Shown: piece after piece, positions 44,830 through 54,600 of the stretch
How the letters are laid out: each line of letters begins with the position of its first letter
How positions within the stretch are numbered: the first letter of the stretch is position 1
Assembly: GCA_016933155.1 (NCBI GenBank)
Contig: JAFGBM010000005.1
Location: 231,803 to 295,802, forward strand
Direction of reading: 5' to 3'
DNA length: 64,000 nt
Origin: Demequinaceae bacterium
GTDB lineage: Bacteria > Actinomycetota > Actinomycetes > Actinomycetales > Demequinaceae
The notes under the pieces: model-generated
What the model was told of the DNA's origin: nothing
The model's database searches: none
What the model saw: only the letters and a program-made list of their open reading frames with translations
Translations under genes and position numbers: made by a program

Positions 44830-45938
44830 GGGACTTCTACGAGGTTCTCGGGGTGCCGAGGAACGCCACCGACGAGGAGATCAAGAAGGCGTACCGGAAG
44901 CTGGCTAGGGAGCACCACCCGGACTCCGGGGGAGAGAACGGAGACCAGGAGCGGTTCAAGGAGGTCTCCCAGGCCTACGAGGTGCTGTCCACACCCGAGA
45001 AGCGGGCCCTGTACGACCGGGGCTTTGACCCCAATGGGCGCCGGGGGTCGGCCGGGTTCGGATTCGAGGACATCTTCGAGACGTTCTTCGGGGGCGGGGG
45101 TACGGCCCGACGGGGGCCGACATCCCGCCGGCAGCGCGGCGGCGACCTCCTCATCCATGCCGACGTCACGCTCGAGGAGGCAGTCTTCGGGGTGGCCCGC
45201 GACGTCCAGGTCAACGTGGCCGATGTCTGCGCCGCCTGTGAGGGCTCCTGCTGCGCCCCCGGGATGAAGCCCTCGACCTGCCGGGAATGCGGGGGGAAGG
45301 GCGTCGTCCAGAGGGTGGTCCGTTCCCTCCTCGGGCAGGTCATGACGAGCGCGCCCTGCCCGGCCTGTGGGGGATACGGGACGACCATCGAACTTCCCTG
45401 CTCGGAGTGCTCCGGCCAGGGTCGCACCCATTCCCGGCACACGATCACCGTGGACATCCCGGCCGGCGTCGAGTCGGGCACGAGGATCCGGCTCCAGGGA
45501 TACGGCGACGCGGGTGTCTCGGGGGGGCCGACGGGGGACCTGTATGTGGAGATCAGGGAGAAACCGCACGCCGTGTTCGAACGGCAGGGTGACGACCTGC
45601 ACTGCACCTTGGAGATCCCCATGACGGCGGCCGCCCTCGGGACGGTCATGAAGGTCGAGACCGTGGACGGGCCCAAGGAGGTGGACATCCGTCCCGGGAC
45701 CCAGCCGGGGGAGACCATCCGGTTGAGGGGCCTCGGGGTGGGCCACCTCCAGCGCACGGGACGGGGGGACCTCTTTGTGCACATCGACGTGGAAACGCCC
45801 GTGGGATTGACCCTGGAGCAGGAGGGCTTGATCAAGAGGCTCGCGGCCCTTCGGGGCGAGGAGTTCCCGGAGGCCCGGCTGGCCCCGGCAAACGCCGGAC
45901 TCTTCTCGCGCCTCAAGGATGCCTTCACCGGCCGATGA
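44826..45938 (+). CDS. dnaJ: Chaperone DnaJ (DnaJ2 type)
   Basis: A 370-residue DnaJ, the Hsp70 co-chaperone. The J domain begins [20 protein letters not shown] and carries HPD (in EHHPDSGG). A G/F linker follows ([16 protein letters not shown]), then the zinc-binding domain with CAACEGSC (first repeat, G changed to C in CxxCxGxG), [16 protein letters not shown] and CSECSGQG, and the two C-terminal substrate domains. Position after hrcA in a CIRCE operon identifies it as the stress-induced DnaJ2 copy; dnaK is elsewhere. Confidence 0.95.
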   Translation: MRDFYEVLGVPRNATDEEIKKAYRKLAREHHPDSGGENGDQERFKEVSQAYEVLSTPEKRALYDRGFDPNGRRGSAGFGFEDIFETFFGGGGTARRGPTSRRQRGGDLLIHADVTLEEAVFGVARDVQVNVADVCAACEGSCCAPGMKPSTCRECGGKGVVQRVVRSLLGQVMTSAPCPACGGYGTTIELPCSECSGQGRTHSRHTITVDIPAGVESGTRIRLQGYGDAGVSGGPTGDLYVEIREKPHAVFERQGDDLHCTLEIPMTAAALGTVMKVETVDGPKEVDIRPGTQPGETIRLRGLGVGHLQRTGRGDLFVHIDVETPVGLTLEQEGLIKRLAALRGEEFPEARLAPANAGLFSRLKDAFTGR

Positions 45939-46717
45939 GCGCCCCCGTCTTCCTCTGCCCCGCGGTTGCGGCTGCCCGTGTGGGTGGGACGGTGACCCTG
46001 GACGGACCCGAGGGTCATCACGCCGTCGAGGTTCAGCGACTGGGAGTCGGGGAGAGGATCGACCTGGTCGACGGGCAGGGGACTCGAGCCCGGAGTTGCG
46101 TCATGGCCGTGTCGGCGGGGCGGCTCGAGGCGAAGGTGGAGGCGGTGTCGCGCGACGCCGACCGGCCTCTCGTCCTGGTCCAGGCCCTCGCGAAGCACAA
46201 GAGGGATGAGGCGGCGATCGAGGCGGCGACGGAGTTGGGGGTGACTCGGGTCGTCCCCTGGCAGGCGTCGAGGAGCATTGTCCGCTGGGAGGGCAGGAAG
46301 GCCGAGGCGGGTCGGGCTAGGTGGGCGTCGGTCGTCGCCCAGGCCGCGAAGGTGGCGAGGAGGGCCCTCGTCCCGGAGGTCTCCGACCCTGTGTCCAGTC
46401 CCGAACTCGTGGCCCTCGTCTCCGAGGCCGCCTCCCGGGGTGCGATCGTCCTCCTTCTCCATGAGGATGCGGGCGTCGGTATCGCCGAACGCGTCGAACG
46501 GCTCGGGGAGCAGACCGAGGCCTGGATCGTCGTCGGTCCCGAGGGGAGCATCGCCGACGATGAAGCCGCCGACCTCACCCGGGCGGGAGCCCTGGCGACC
46601 AGGCTCGGCCCCTACATTCTGCGTTCCGGCTCGGCCGGACCGGCCGCCCTCGCGGCCCTCAAAGCCCTCACCGGAGACTGGACCCCTCCCACTGAGGGGG
46701 AGCGAGCCCTAGGCTAG
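45935..46717 (+). CDS. rsmE: 16S rRNA (uracil-1498-N3)-methyltransferase RsmE
   Basis: RsmE, 260 residues, methylates N3 of U1498 in 16S rRNA using SAM. An N-terminal PUA-like domain ([21 protein letters not shown]) precedes the SPOUT knot: [20 protein letters not shown], the [13 protein letters not shown] helix, [14 protein letters not shown] and the C-terminal [16 protein letters not shown]. It overlaps dnaJ by ATGA and thus belongs to the CIRCE operon. Confidence 0.93.
   Translation: MSAPVFLCPAVAAARVGGTVTLDGPEGHHAVEVQRLGVGERIDLVDGQGTRARSCVMAVSAGRLEAKVEAVSRDADRPLVLVQALAKHKRDEAAIEAATELGVTRVVPWQASRSIVRWEGRKAEAGRARWASVVAQAAKVARRALVPEVSDPVSSPELVALVSEAASRGAIVLLLHEDAGVGIAERVERLGEQTEAWIVVGPEGSIADDEAADLTRAGALATRLGPYILRSGSAGPAALAALKALTGDWTPPTEGERALG
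46710..46715 (+). promoter_or_regulatory. Leaderless -10 box of the HIT gene
   Basis: TAGGCT, six bases, ATG at 46722, overlapping the end of rsmE. No ribosome site is present, so HIT may be read from this start as well as from the upstream operon. Confidence 0.5.
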
Positions 46718-46721
46718 AGCC

Positions 46722-47066
46722 ATGAGTGACACCGACTGCATCTTCTGCCAGATCATCGCCGGGGAGATTCCGACTGACATGGTCGTCGAGACGGAAACCA
46801 TCGTCGCCTTCCGGGACATCGCCCCCCACGCCCCGACCCACGTCCTCGTGGTCCCGCGTCAGCACCTCGCGGACATCACGGACCTGGCTGCCGCCGCACC
46901 GGATGTGTTGGCCGAGTTGATCGACGTGGCCCAGCGGATCGCCGACGACGAATGCGACGGCCAGTTCCGGTTGATCTTCAACACCGGCCCCCGGGTGGGC
47001 CAGTCCGTCTTCCACGTCCACGGGCACGTCATCGGGGGCGCGGACCTCGGGTGGAGTCCTGCGTGA
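46722..47066 (+). CDS. HIT-family nucleotide-binding protein
   Basis: A 114-residue histidine-triad protein. It begins with the family motif DCIFCQIIAGEIP and ends with VFHVHGHVIGG, the HxHxH triad. HIT hydrolases of the HinT group remove AMP from amines. PRQHLADITDL is the middle signature. The order rsmE-HIT-phoH-ybeY is conserved in actinobacteria. The stop overlaps phoH by GTGA. Confidence 0.92.
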   Translation: MSDTDCIFCQIIAGEIPTDMVVETETIVAFRDIAPHAPTHVLVVPRQHLADITDLAAAAPDVLAELIDVAQRIADDECDGQFRLIFNTGPRVGQSVFHVHGHVIGGADLGWSPA

Positions 47067-48091
47067 GCAGAGTGGTGGTCATCGAGGATTCGTCTCTCTT
47101 GCCCGCCCTCATCGGGACGGATGATGTCATCATCAAGGAACTCGAACGCGCCTTCCCCGGGGTCGACATCCACGTGAGGGGGAATAAGATCTCGCTGACG
47201 GGGGACGACGGGGACGTCGCGCGGGTCGCGACGGCCATCGAGGAACTGCGCGCCGTCGTCGAGGCCGGGGTGGAGGTGACCCCCGACGTCGCCCGCCGCA
47301 GCGTCCGCATGCTCGACTCCCTTGACGACGATGCCCGAACTGGAACCAAGGGCGGGTCCGACCGGCCCATCGCCGTCCTGACCAGGTCCATCCTGTCCTC
47401 GCGCGGCAAGACCATCCGCCCCAAGACGAAGAACCAGGCCGCCTACGTCGCGGCGATCGAGGCGCACACCATCACCTTCGCCATCGGCCCGGCCGGGACG
47501 GGGAAGACGTACCTCGCGGTCGCCCAGGCCGTCGCCTCCCTCCAGGCGAAGAAGGTCACCCGCATCGTGCTGACGAGGCCTGCGGTCGAGGCCGGGGAGA
47601 GGCTCGGGTTCCTGCCGGGGTCGCTCTCGGAGAAGATCGACCCCTACCTCCGCCCGCTCTATGACGCCCTGCACGACATGGTCGCGCCGGAGTCGATCCC
47701 ACGGCTCATCGAGTCGGGGACGATCGAGGTGGCGCCGCTCGCCTATATGCGAGGCCGCACCCTCAACGACGCCTTCGTCATCCTGGACGAGGCGCAGAAC
47801 ACCACTCGAGAGCAGATGAAGATGTTTCTGACGCGGTTGGGGTTCGGGTCGAGGATGGTCGTGACGGGGGACATCACCCAGATGGACCTGCCGGGAGGGA
47901 TGGATTCCGGTCTCGTCGTCGCCCGCGAGATCCTGGGGGGTGTCGAGGACATCGCCGTGTGCGTCTTCGGGGCGGAGGATGTGGTCCGCCATCGGCTCGT
48001 GGGCGAGATCATCACCGCCTACGCCGAGGACGACGCCAAGCGCGGGGTTCGGGAGCCCACATACAAGGCCAGGAAGCCGACCCATGGTTGA
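47063..48091 (+). CDS. PhoH-family ATPase
   Basis: A 342-residue PhoH protein with an N-terminal KH-like region and an ATPase domain. Walker A is GPAGTGKT (142-149), followed by VLTRPAVEAGERLGFLPGSL, Walker B AFVILDEAQNTT and VVTGDITQMDLP. The PhoH group is an RNA-binding helicase-like ATPase that works with YbeY in rRNA and RNA maturation. GTG start at 47063 overlaps the HIT stop. ybeY follows with an 8-base overlap. Confidence 0.93.
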   Translation: MSRVVVIEDSSLLPALIGTDDVIIKELERAFPGVDIHVRGNKISLTGDDGDVARVATAIEELRAVVEAGVEVTPDVARRSVRMLDSLDDDARTGTKGGSDRPIAVLTRSILSSRGKTIRPKTKNQAAYVAAIEAHTITFAIGPAGTGKTYLAVAQAVASLQAKKVTRIVLTRPAVEAGERLGFLPGSLSEKIDPYLRPLYDALHDMVAPESIPRLIESGTIEVAPLAYMRGRTLNDAFVILDEAQNTTREQMKMFLTRLGFGSRMVVTGDITQMDLPGGMDSGLVVAREILGGVEDIAVCVFGAEDVVRHRLVGEIITAYAEDDAKRGVREPTYKARKPTHG

Positions 48092-48533
48092 CGTCGTGGA
48101 CGAGGTCGGGGTCGGGATCGACTTGGAGGCATTCGAGGGTCTCGCCAGGAAGGTGTTGCGCGAGACCTGGGTGTCCGAGGATGCGGACCTCACGATCCTC
48201 TTCGTCGACGAAGACGAGATGGCGAAACTCAACCTGAACTGGATGGGCGAGCAAGGGCCGACGGACGTGCTGTCCTTTCCCATGGACGAGCTTTCCCCGG
48301 GGACGGAGGAGGAACCGGTGGGGCCCGGTTTACTCGGGGATGTGGTCGTCTGTCCGGCTGTGGCCGCCCGTCAGGCTGCAGAGGCCGGACACCCGGTCGA
48401 GAGGGAAGTGGGCCTCCTCGTGGTCCACGGCGTCCTGCACCTCTTGGGGTACGACCACTCCACCCCCGACGAGGAGCGGGAGATGTTCGGCCTCCAGGCG
48501 AGGATCCTCGGCGAGTTCGCCACGGAAGCATGA
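48084..48533 (+). CDS. ybeY: Endoribonuclease YbeY
   Basis: YbeY, 149 residues, a metal-dependent RNase needed for 16S rRNA 3' maturation and quality control. The zinc motif HGVLHLLGYDH supplies the three histidines, and GPTDVLSFPMDE is the second signature. A 90-residue N-terminal half has the ordinary fold. The ATG at 48084 overlaps phoH by eight bases and the stop overlaps the next gene by ATGA. Confidence 0.95.
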   Translation: MVDVVDEVGVGIDLEAFEGLARKVLRETWVSEDADLTILFVDEDEMAKLNLNWMGEQGPTDVLSFPMDELSPGTEEEPVGPGLLGDVVVCPAVAARQAAEAGHPVEREVGLLVVHGVLHLLGYDHSTPDEEREMFGLQARILGEFATEA

Positions 48534-49810
48534 GCACGTCGGGGCTGGTGTGGCTGGCCGTCGCGTGCGGCCTGGGGATCGTGGGGGCGGCTTCCCTCCA
48601 CGCCCTCGTCGCCGCCTTTGAGCAACTCCCGTCCGTCGAGGAACGGGCCCTCGCCGAACGTCGTCGACCCGACGGCCGGAGGACCATGGCGGGGTGGTTG
48701 GCCAACGACGTCGAGGCCACCGCGAACTCGGCGGCCATCGCCTATTCGATCGCGGAGGCCGTTGCCCTCGTCGCCTGGGCGTTCGTCGCACTCGAGGCCG
48801 GGGACGCCCTCAGTTGGCCCTGGTGGGGGACGTTGGTGGCGGCGGCCGCCGTGGCCGCTGGCCTGTCCCTCCTCGTGATCCGTGCCCTGCCCCGGGGGCT
48901 CGGACGGACCCATCCCCTCGGGACGATCCGCGCGCTCGCCCCCTTTGCGGCGATCCAGGTGGCAGCGACCGCGCCGATTCGCGCCGTCGTGCCTGCCCTT
49001 CGCCGCCGCCCCCTCTCGGAGCCGAGCGACATCGTCGAGCACGCGAAGGAAGCCCTCGAGGAGGAGGAGGTCGCGCTCCTCAAGTCGGTCGTCGACTTCG
49101 GGGAGACCATGGTGAGGGAGATCATGGTGCCCCGGACGGACATGGTCACGCTTCCGTCGGGGACCGAGGCGGAGGCCGCGGTCAGGCTCTTCCTCCGCTC
49201 GGGACGGTCCCGGCTTCCCATCGTGGGGGAGGGCGTCGACGATCTCGTCGGCGTCCTCTACCTCAAGGATTTGCTCGCGGCGACGTGGGAGCGGCCGGAG
49301 AAGCTGGGGATCGCCGTGGACGCCCTCGCACGCCAGCCGTTCTTCGTTCCGGAGTCCATCAAGGTGGACGACATGCTTCGGACCATGCAGAAGGAGGCGG
49401 TCCACATGGCGATCGTCATCGACGAGTTCGGTGGAGTGGCCGGGCTCGTGACGGTCGAGGACGCCCTGGAGGAGATCGTCGGGGAGTTGGTCGATGAGCA
49501 CGATGCCATCGCGCCGGAGCCGATCGGGCTGCCCGACGGGTCGTATCAGGTTCCCCCTCGGATGCCCCTCGACGAGTTGGGTGAACTGTTCGGGGTTGCG
49601 ATCGACGACGAGGACGTCGAGACGGTCGCGGGGCTGCTGACGAAGGCGTTGGGCCGGGTGCCGATCGAGGGGTCGGAGGCCGAGACGCATGGGCTGAGGC
49701 TCGTCGCGGCGGGGACGCAGGGCCGGAGGAAGCGGCTCGCCTGGGTCGTGGCGTCGCGGGTGGAGCCCGGGGCGGAGAGCAAAACGAGGACGGGGCGCGG
49801 CGGTGGCTGA
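48530..49810 (+). CDS. HlyC/CorC-family transporter with CBS pair
   Basis: A 426-residue member of the CNNM/CorC membrane family: DUF21 with three or four helices (LAVACGLGIVGAASLHALVAA, IAEAVALVAWAFVALEAG, LVAAAAVAAGLSLLVIR), a linker EALEEEEVALLKSVVDFGETMV, two CBS domains (IMVPRTDMVTLP through FFVPESIKVDDML) and the C-terminal CorC_HlyC domain (PIGLPDGSYQVPPRMPLDEL). Family members move magnesium or cobalt; direction is uncertain here. It lies between ybeY and era, the normal place. Stop overlaps era by eight bases. Confidence 0.9.
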   Translation: MSTSGLVWLAVACGLGIVGAASLHALVAAFEQLPSVEERALAERRRPDGRRTMAGWLANDVEATANSAAIAYSIAEAVALVAWAFVALEAGDALSWPWWGTLVAAAAVAAGLSLLVIRALPRGLGRTHPLGTIRALAPFAAIQVAATAPIRAVVPALRRRPLSEPSDIVEHAKEALEEEEVALLKSVVDFGETMVREIMVPRTDMVTLPSGTEAEAAVRLFLRSGRSRLPIVGEGVDDLVGVLYLKDLLAATWERPEKLGIAVDALARQPFFVPESIKVDDMLRTMQKEAVHMAIVIDEFGGVAGLVTVEDALEEIVGELVDEHDAIAPEPIGLPDGSYQVPPRMPLDELGELFGVAIDDEDVETVAGLLTKALGRVPIEGSEAETHGLRLVAAGTQGRRKRLAWVVASRVEPGAESKTRTGRGGG

Positions 49811-50732
49811 CGGCGAGGCCGGGTTCAGGAGCGGGTTCGCCTGTTTCGTCGGCCGCCCGAACGCCGGGAAGTCGACCCTCCTGAATGCCCTCGTCGGGTC
49901 GAAGGTCGCCATCACGGCCGACCAGCCCCAGACGACCCGTCGGGCCATCCGGGGGATCGTCCACCGGCCGGACGCCCAGCTCGTCATCGTCGACACCCCA
50001 GGACTTCACCGGCCCCGCACCCTCCTCGGGGAGCGGCTCAACGACCTCGTCCGGGGCACCCTCGCCGAGGTGGATGTCATCGGCTTCTGCCTGCCGGCGA
50101 ACGAAAAGATTGGGCCCGGGGATCGCTTCATCGCGGAGGAGGTGGGCCGGGGCAAGTCGCCCGTCGTCGCCATCGTCACGAAGATCGACCTCGTCAAACC
50201 GGCCGCCCTGGCCGAGCACCTCCTTGCCGTCGACGCCCTCGGCGATTGGGAGGGCATCGTCCCGGTCTCAGCCGTGGAGGGGACCCGGGTCGACGCCCTC
50301 GCCGATGTGCTCGTCTCCCATCTTCCCCCGGGTCCGGCGCTCTATCCCGATGGCGACCTCACCGACGAGCCGGAGAACGTCCTCATCGCCGAGTTGGTCC
50401 GCGAGGCGGCCCTCGAGGGGGCGAGGGAGGAGTTGCCCCATTCGCTCGCCGTCGTCGTCGAGGAGGTCGCTGAACGTGATGGCACCGGGGGCTCGAATCA
50501 CGACCCCGCCCAGCTCCCCCTCATGGACGTCCGGGTGACGCTCTTCGTCGAGCGGGACAGCCAGAAGGGCATCGTCATCGGGCATCGGGGCGAGCGGCTC
50601 AAGGAGATCGGATCGGTGGCACGGAAGGGGATCGAGGCCCTGCTCGGTCGCCGGGTGTTCCTCGACATCCGGGTCAAGGTGGCGAAGAACTGGCAGCGGG
50701 ACCCCAAGCAGCTCGGGCGGCTGGGATTCTAG
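49803..50732 (+). CDS. era: GTPase Era
   Basis: Era, 309 residues, binds 16S rRNA and assists 30S assembly. G1 is GRPNAGKST (17-25), G2 TTRRAIRGI, G3 DTPGLHRPR, G4 TKID, G5 VSAVEG. The KH domain holds IVIGHRGERLKEIGSVARKG and the protein ends LGRLGF-type. The start is GTG at 49803, inside the CorC gene. A hairpin-like TCCTGG-GCT-CCAGGA (50736-50750) directly after the stop may terminate the operon. Confidence 0.95.
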   Translation: MADGEAGFRSGFACFVGRPNAGKSTLLNALVGSKVAITADQPQTTRRAIRGIVHRPDAQLVIVDTPGLHRPRTLLGERLNDLVRGTLAEVDVIGFCLPANEKIGPGDRFIAEEVGRGKSPVVAIVTKIDLVKPAALAEHLLAVDALGDWEGIVPVSAVEGTRVDALADVLVSHLPPGPALYPDGDLTDEPENVLIAELVREAALEGAREELPHSLAVVVEEVAERDGTGGSNHDPAQLPLMDVRVTLFVERDSQKGIVIGHRGERLKEIGSVARKGIEALLGRRVFLDIRVKVAKNWQRDPKQLGRLGF

Positions 50733-50735
50733 GGT

Positions 50736-50750
50736 TCCTGGGCTCCAGGA
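50736..50750 (+). terminator. Small hairpin after era
   Basis: TCCTGG, GCT, CCAGGA: a perfect six-pair stem starting four bases after the era stop, followed by TTCCTGGGTTTC, which repeats one arm. The stem is short and no T run follows, so it is only a candidate. Confidence 0.3.
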
Positions 50751-50890
50751 TTCCTGGGTTTCATGGTTACTGGATCCGACCCTGTGGATAGGCCTCTGCG
50801 AGGGGTGCGTCCGGCCTACGGTGATGGTCATGGTTGATGATTCGGTTTACCGGGGAGAGACCTGCAGAGTCTGGCCCTGGTCGTTGCCCA

Positions 50891-50917
50891 GTCAGCATGT
50901 CATACTGTCAGCATGTC
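50891..50917 (+). promoter_or_regulatory. Direct repeats around the leaderless start of the antitoxin gene
   Basis: GTCAGCATGTC occurs at 50891-50901 and again at 50907-50917. CATACT, a -10-like box, lies between the two and is six bases from the ATG at 50913, which is inside the second copy. Such repeats over the promoter and start suit autoregulation by the toxin-antitoxin complex. Confidence 0.45.
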
Positions 50918-51227
50918 TGCATCGGCCACCCAGTCCAGAGACGATGTCCCGCCCCTGCGCGCGACCATTCGAACCAAGGGCGTCGTCACCATCCCCCAGG
51001 AGGTGCGTCGTGCCGTCAGGCTTGAAGAGGGCGATGAGGTAATGGTGTCCGTGCGAGATGGCGAGGTTGTATTGACACCTGCGACCATCGTTCCAAGGGA
51101 TCAGGCGTGGTTCTGGACCCCGGAGTGGCAGGCACGCGAGGCCGAGGCCGATGCGGACGTCGCAGGTGGCCGGGTCGCCCGACAGTCCTCGGACACGGAC
51201 TTCCTGGCGTCGCTCGAAGAGGACTGA
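50913..51227 (+). CDS. AbrB/MazE-like antitoxin
   Basis: A 104-residue protein with a SpoVT/AbrB domain (PPLRATIRTKGVVTIPQEVR, then VRLEEGDEVMVSVRDGEVVL) that binds DNA as a swapped dimer, and a C-terminal acidic tail (about residues 65-104) suited to wrap a toxin. It overlaps the next gene by one base (TGATG). The small toxin-like gene follows, so this is the antitoxin of a type II pair. Confidence 0.85.
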   Translation: MSASATQSRDDVPPLRATIRTKGVVTIPQEVRRAVRLEEGDEVMVSVRDGEVVLTPATIVPRDQAWFWTPEWQAREAEADADVAGGRVARQSSDTDFLASLEED

Positions 51228-51517
51228 TGCCCACCTGGGATCAGACGGACGCCTTCCATTGCGACCTTGCAGCTTTGACTCCTCCCCAACGGGCCGCTTT
51301 CATCCTGGCGGTGACCCACTTCGTCCACGACCTGGACACCGGCTCCTTCAGAAAAGGCCTTCGGGTGAAGAAGATGGCGGGCAGGACCGGCGTGTGGGAA
51401 ATGACGTGGGCCGACGACGGGAGGGCGACCTTCTCGTTCGCCGAACCCGTTGTTGAAGACAAGGTACACATTGTGTGGCGTCGCATCGGGACTCACGACA
51501 TCCTTCGTCGCCCCTAG
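51227..51517 (+). CDS. RelE/ParE-like toxin candidate
   Basis: A 96-residue basic-ended protein. GLRVKKMAGRTGVWEMTW and the WADDGRATFSF / IVWRRIGTHDIL pattern match RelE-ParE family toxins, in which a beta-sheet core cuts ribosome-bound mRNA or poisons gyrase. The start ATG at 51227 overlaps the antitoxin TGA, with AGAGGA upstream. The target of this toxin is unknown. Confidence 0.8.
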   Translation: MPTWDQTDAFHCDLAALTPPQRAAFILAVTHFVHDLDTGSFRKGLRVKKMAGRTGVWEMTWADDGRATFSFAEPVVEDKVHIVWRRIGTHDILRRP

Positions 51518-51611
51518 GCCCGCCACTTGGCCAAGCTCCCCCCCTGCTCCTAGCCCCATCCCAGCACTTCGCCCCGGCCCTCACCCCCCGCCGTGGTCCG
51601 ATCATCGCGGA

Positions 51612-51640
51612 TTCCAGGGCTCGCCGGCATCGCCTAGGCT
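51612..51640 (+). promoter_or_regulatory. Predicted promoter of smc
   Basis: TTCCAG (51612-51617), 17 bases and TAGGCT (51635-51640), then seven bases before the GTG at 51648. This is one base longer than the usual leaderless gap in this window, still compatible with a start at or near the first codon. Confidence 0.5.
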
Positions 51641-51647
51641 TACCTCC

Positions 51648-54600
51648 GTGCACCTCAAGACGTTGACGCTCCGCGGATTCAAGAGTTTCGCCTCCGCGAC
51701 GACGCTTGAGTTCGAGCCCGGGATCACCTGCGTGGTGGGTCCGAACGGGTCGGGGAAGTCCAACATCGTCGACGCCCTCGCCTGGGTCATGGGTGAGCAG
51801 GGCCCCAAGACCCTCCGGGGCGGGAAGATGGAGGACGTCATCTTCTCCGGGACGTCGGCCCGCGCCCCACTCGGTCGCGCCGAGGTCTCCCTCACCATCG
51901 ACAACCACGATGGCGTCCTCCCCATCGAGTATTCCGAGGTCACCATCGCCCGGACCCTGTTCCGGTCCGGCGGGTCCGAATACGCCATCAACGGCGACCC
52001 CTGCCGACTCCTCGACATCCAGGAGCTCCTTTCCGACACCGGGCTCGGCCGGGAGATGCACGTCATCGTGTCCCAGGGACACCTCGATGACGTCCTCCGC
52101 GCCACTCCCGAGGAACGACGCCACCTCATCGAGGAGGCCGCCGGGATCCTCAAGCACCGGAAACGCAAGGAAAAGGCGCTGCGTAAGTTGGACGCCATGC
52201 AGGCCAACCTCACCCGCGTCCAGGACCTGACGGTCGAGATCCGGCGGCAGCTGGGGCCCCTCGGGAAGCAGGCGGAGATCGCCCGCCAAGCCCAGGGCAT
52301 CCAGGCCGATGTTCGGGACGCCCGCGCCCGCCTGCTCGCCGACGACATCGCCCAGGTCCGTGCCCAATTCGAGAAGGAGGAGGCCGACGAGACCGCGCTC
52401 CTCCAGCGGCGGGGCACGGTCGAGGTTTCTCTCGCCGAGGCCCGGAAGCGGCTCATCGACCTGGAGCGGGAGTCGGCCGAGGCCACCCCCGCGCTCACTA
52501 AGGCCAATGACGTGTACTACCGGCTTTCGGCGATCCGTGAGCGTCTCCGCAACCTCGCGACCCTCGCCGAGGAAAGGCTCCGTCTCCTCGGCACGCACAT
52601 CGATTCCCTCCCCCCGACCGATCTCGTCGACCTCGACGAGCAACTCGTGCGGGCGAGGGCGGCGAAGGCCGAACTCGACGCTGAGGTGACGGCCGCATCC
52701 GCCGCCCTTGGTGAGGCCGAGGCCGCCCGCGAGGAGGCCGAGGCGACGGCCATCGCATCCGAACGGACCCTCGCCAACCTGCTCCGTTCCGTCGCGGACC
52801 GACGGGAGGGCGTCGCCCGGCTCGCGGGCGAGGTCGCGGCGAGGCGCTCCAGGGTCGAGGCGTCGGAGGACGAGATCGGTCGACTCCAAGAGACCCTGAG
52901 AGAGGCCGAGAAGCGGGCCCAATCCTCGACGGTCGACTTCACCTCCCTTGAGTCGACGGTCGCGTCGGTCGAGGCCGGAGAGGAGGACCTCGACGCCGCA
53001 CATGAGGCGGCCACGGAGGAATGGGAGGAGGCCAAGGCCCACCTCGAGGACGTCAAGCGACGCCTGACCGAGGGCATCAGGGAGCGGGACACCTGGGCCG
53101 CGAAGGCGGAGGCCCTCGAGTTGAGCCTGGCCCGCAAGGACGGGGCGGGGGCGCTCCTGACTCGGAAGACTCGAGGGGTGCGAGGAACGGTGGCATCCCT
53201 CATCGATGTCGACGGGGGCGCGGAAGACGCCATCGCGGCCGCCCTCGGACCACTCGCCGAAGCCCTCGCCGTCGAGTCCGTCGAGGATGCCGTCGACGCC
53301 ATCCGCTGGCTCCGGGACGAGGACGCCGGGAGGGCGCGCTTCGTCGTCGCCGACCCCAGCGCCGCCGTCGACAACCCGGATGTGACCCTTCCTGAGGGCG
53401 CGGCCTGGGCTTGTGATCTCGTCTCGGGCCCGTCGGGCACGGACTCGTCGGGAGTCATCAGGACCGTTCGCGCCCACCTCTCCGGTATCGCCGTCGTGGA
53501 CGACCTTGCCTCCGCCCGTGCGCTCGTCAACGCGCACTCCGGCATTGTCGCGGTCACCCGTCGGGGCGACATCCTCAGCCACCAGAGCGCCTTCGGCGGG
53601 GCCGGGGACGCCCCGAGCATCCTTCACATGCAGGCCGCCCTCGACGAGGCCCGTGAGAAGAGGGACGCCGCGGCGCACGTGATCGAGGCTGGGACCTTCG
53701 AGGAGAAGTCGGCGACGGAGCGGGAGGCCTCGGTGAGGGACCGGCATGAGGCGACGCTGGCCCGGCTGCACGAGTCCGATGCGAGGCTCGCGGCGGTCGC
53801 GGAGCAGTTGGGGCAGTTGGGGGCGGCCATCCGGGCGGCCAAGGCGGAGGCGGACAGGATTCGTGAGCAGTTGGAGGCGGCCCAGGAGAGGATCGCCTCC
53901 GAGCAGCGGGATCTCCTCGACCTCACGGAGAGGTTGACGGCGGCGGAGGCCGAGCCGGAGCGGACCGAGGCGGATACGCGGGAGGCCCAGGAGCGGAGGG
54001 ACGAGGACGCGGAGGCGGCGGCCCAGGCGAGGGCGGCGGAGACCGAGGCCAGGCTCGCGCTCCGGACGGCGGAGGAGCGGGCCAGGGCGCTTGCTGCCAG
54101 GGCGGAGAGCCTGGCGTTCGCGGCGGCGGCGGAGCGGGACGCCCGCGAGCGGGTGGAGGAGGCGGCGCTTCGACGGGGTAGGCAGTCGCAGGCGGCGAGG
54201 GAGGTGTTGGCGGCTTCCCGCATCGTCATCGAGGCGATCGATGGCTCGGTTCAGGCTGCGGACGATCGTCGGGCGGCGGTTGAGCAGCAGCGAACGGAGC
54301 GGGCGGCGTCGCTCGCCGAGGTGCGTGGCAAGGTTGAGGAGTTGAGCGCAGAGTATTCGAGGCTGACCGACGACGCCCACAAGGACGAGGTGTCGAGGGC
54401 TCAGCAGAGGGTCAGACTCGAGCAGCACGAGCAGCGGGCCGTCGACGAACTGGGGATGGATCCAGCGGCTTTGGTCGAGGAGTTCGGACCCCACCTGCCC
54501 GTGCCTGTCGGGGTCAACGACGCCGGGGAGGCGCTCACGGAGCCCTATGTCCGGGAGGAGCAGGAGCGGCGCCTCCGTCGGGCGGAGCGGGCCTTGATCC

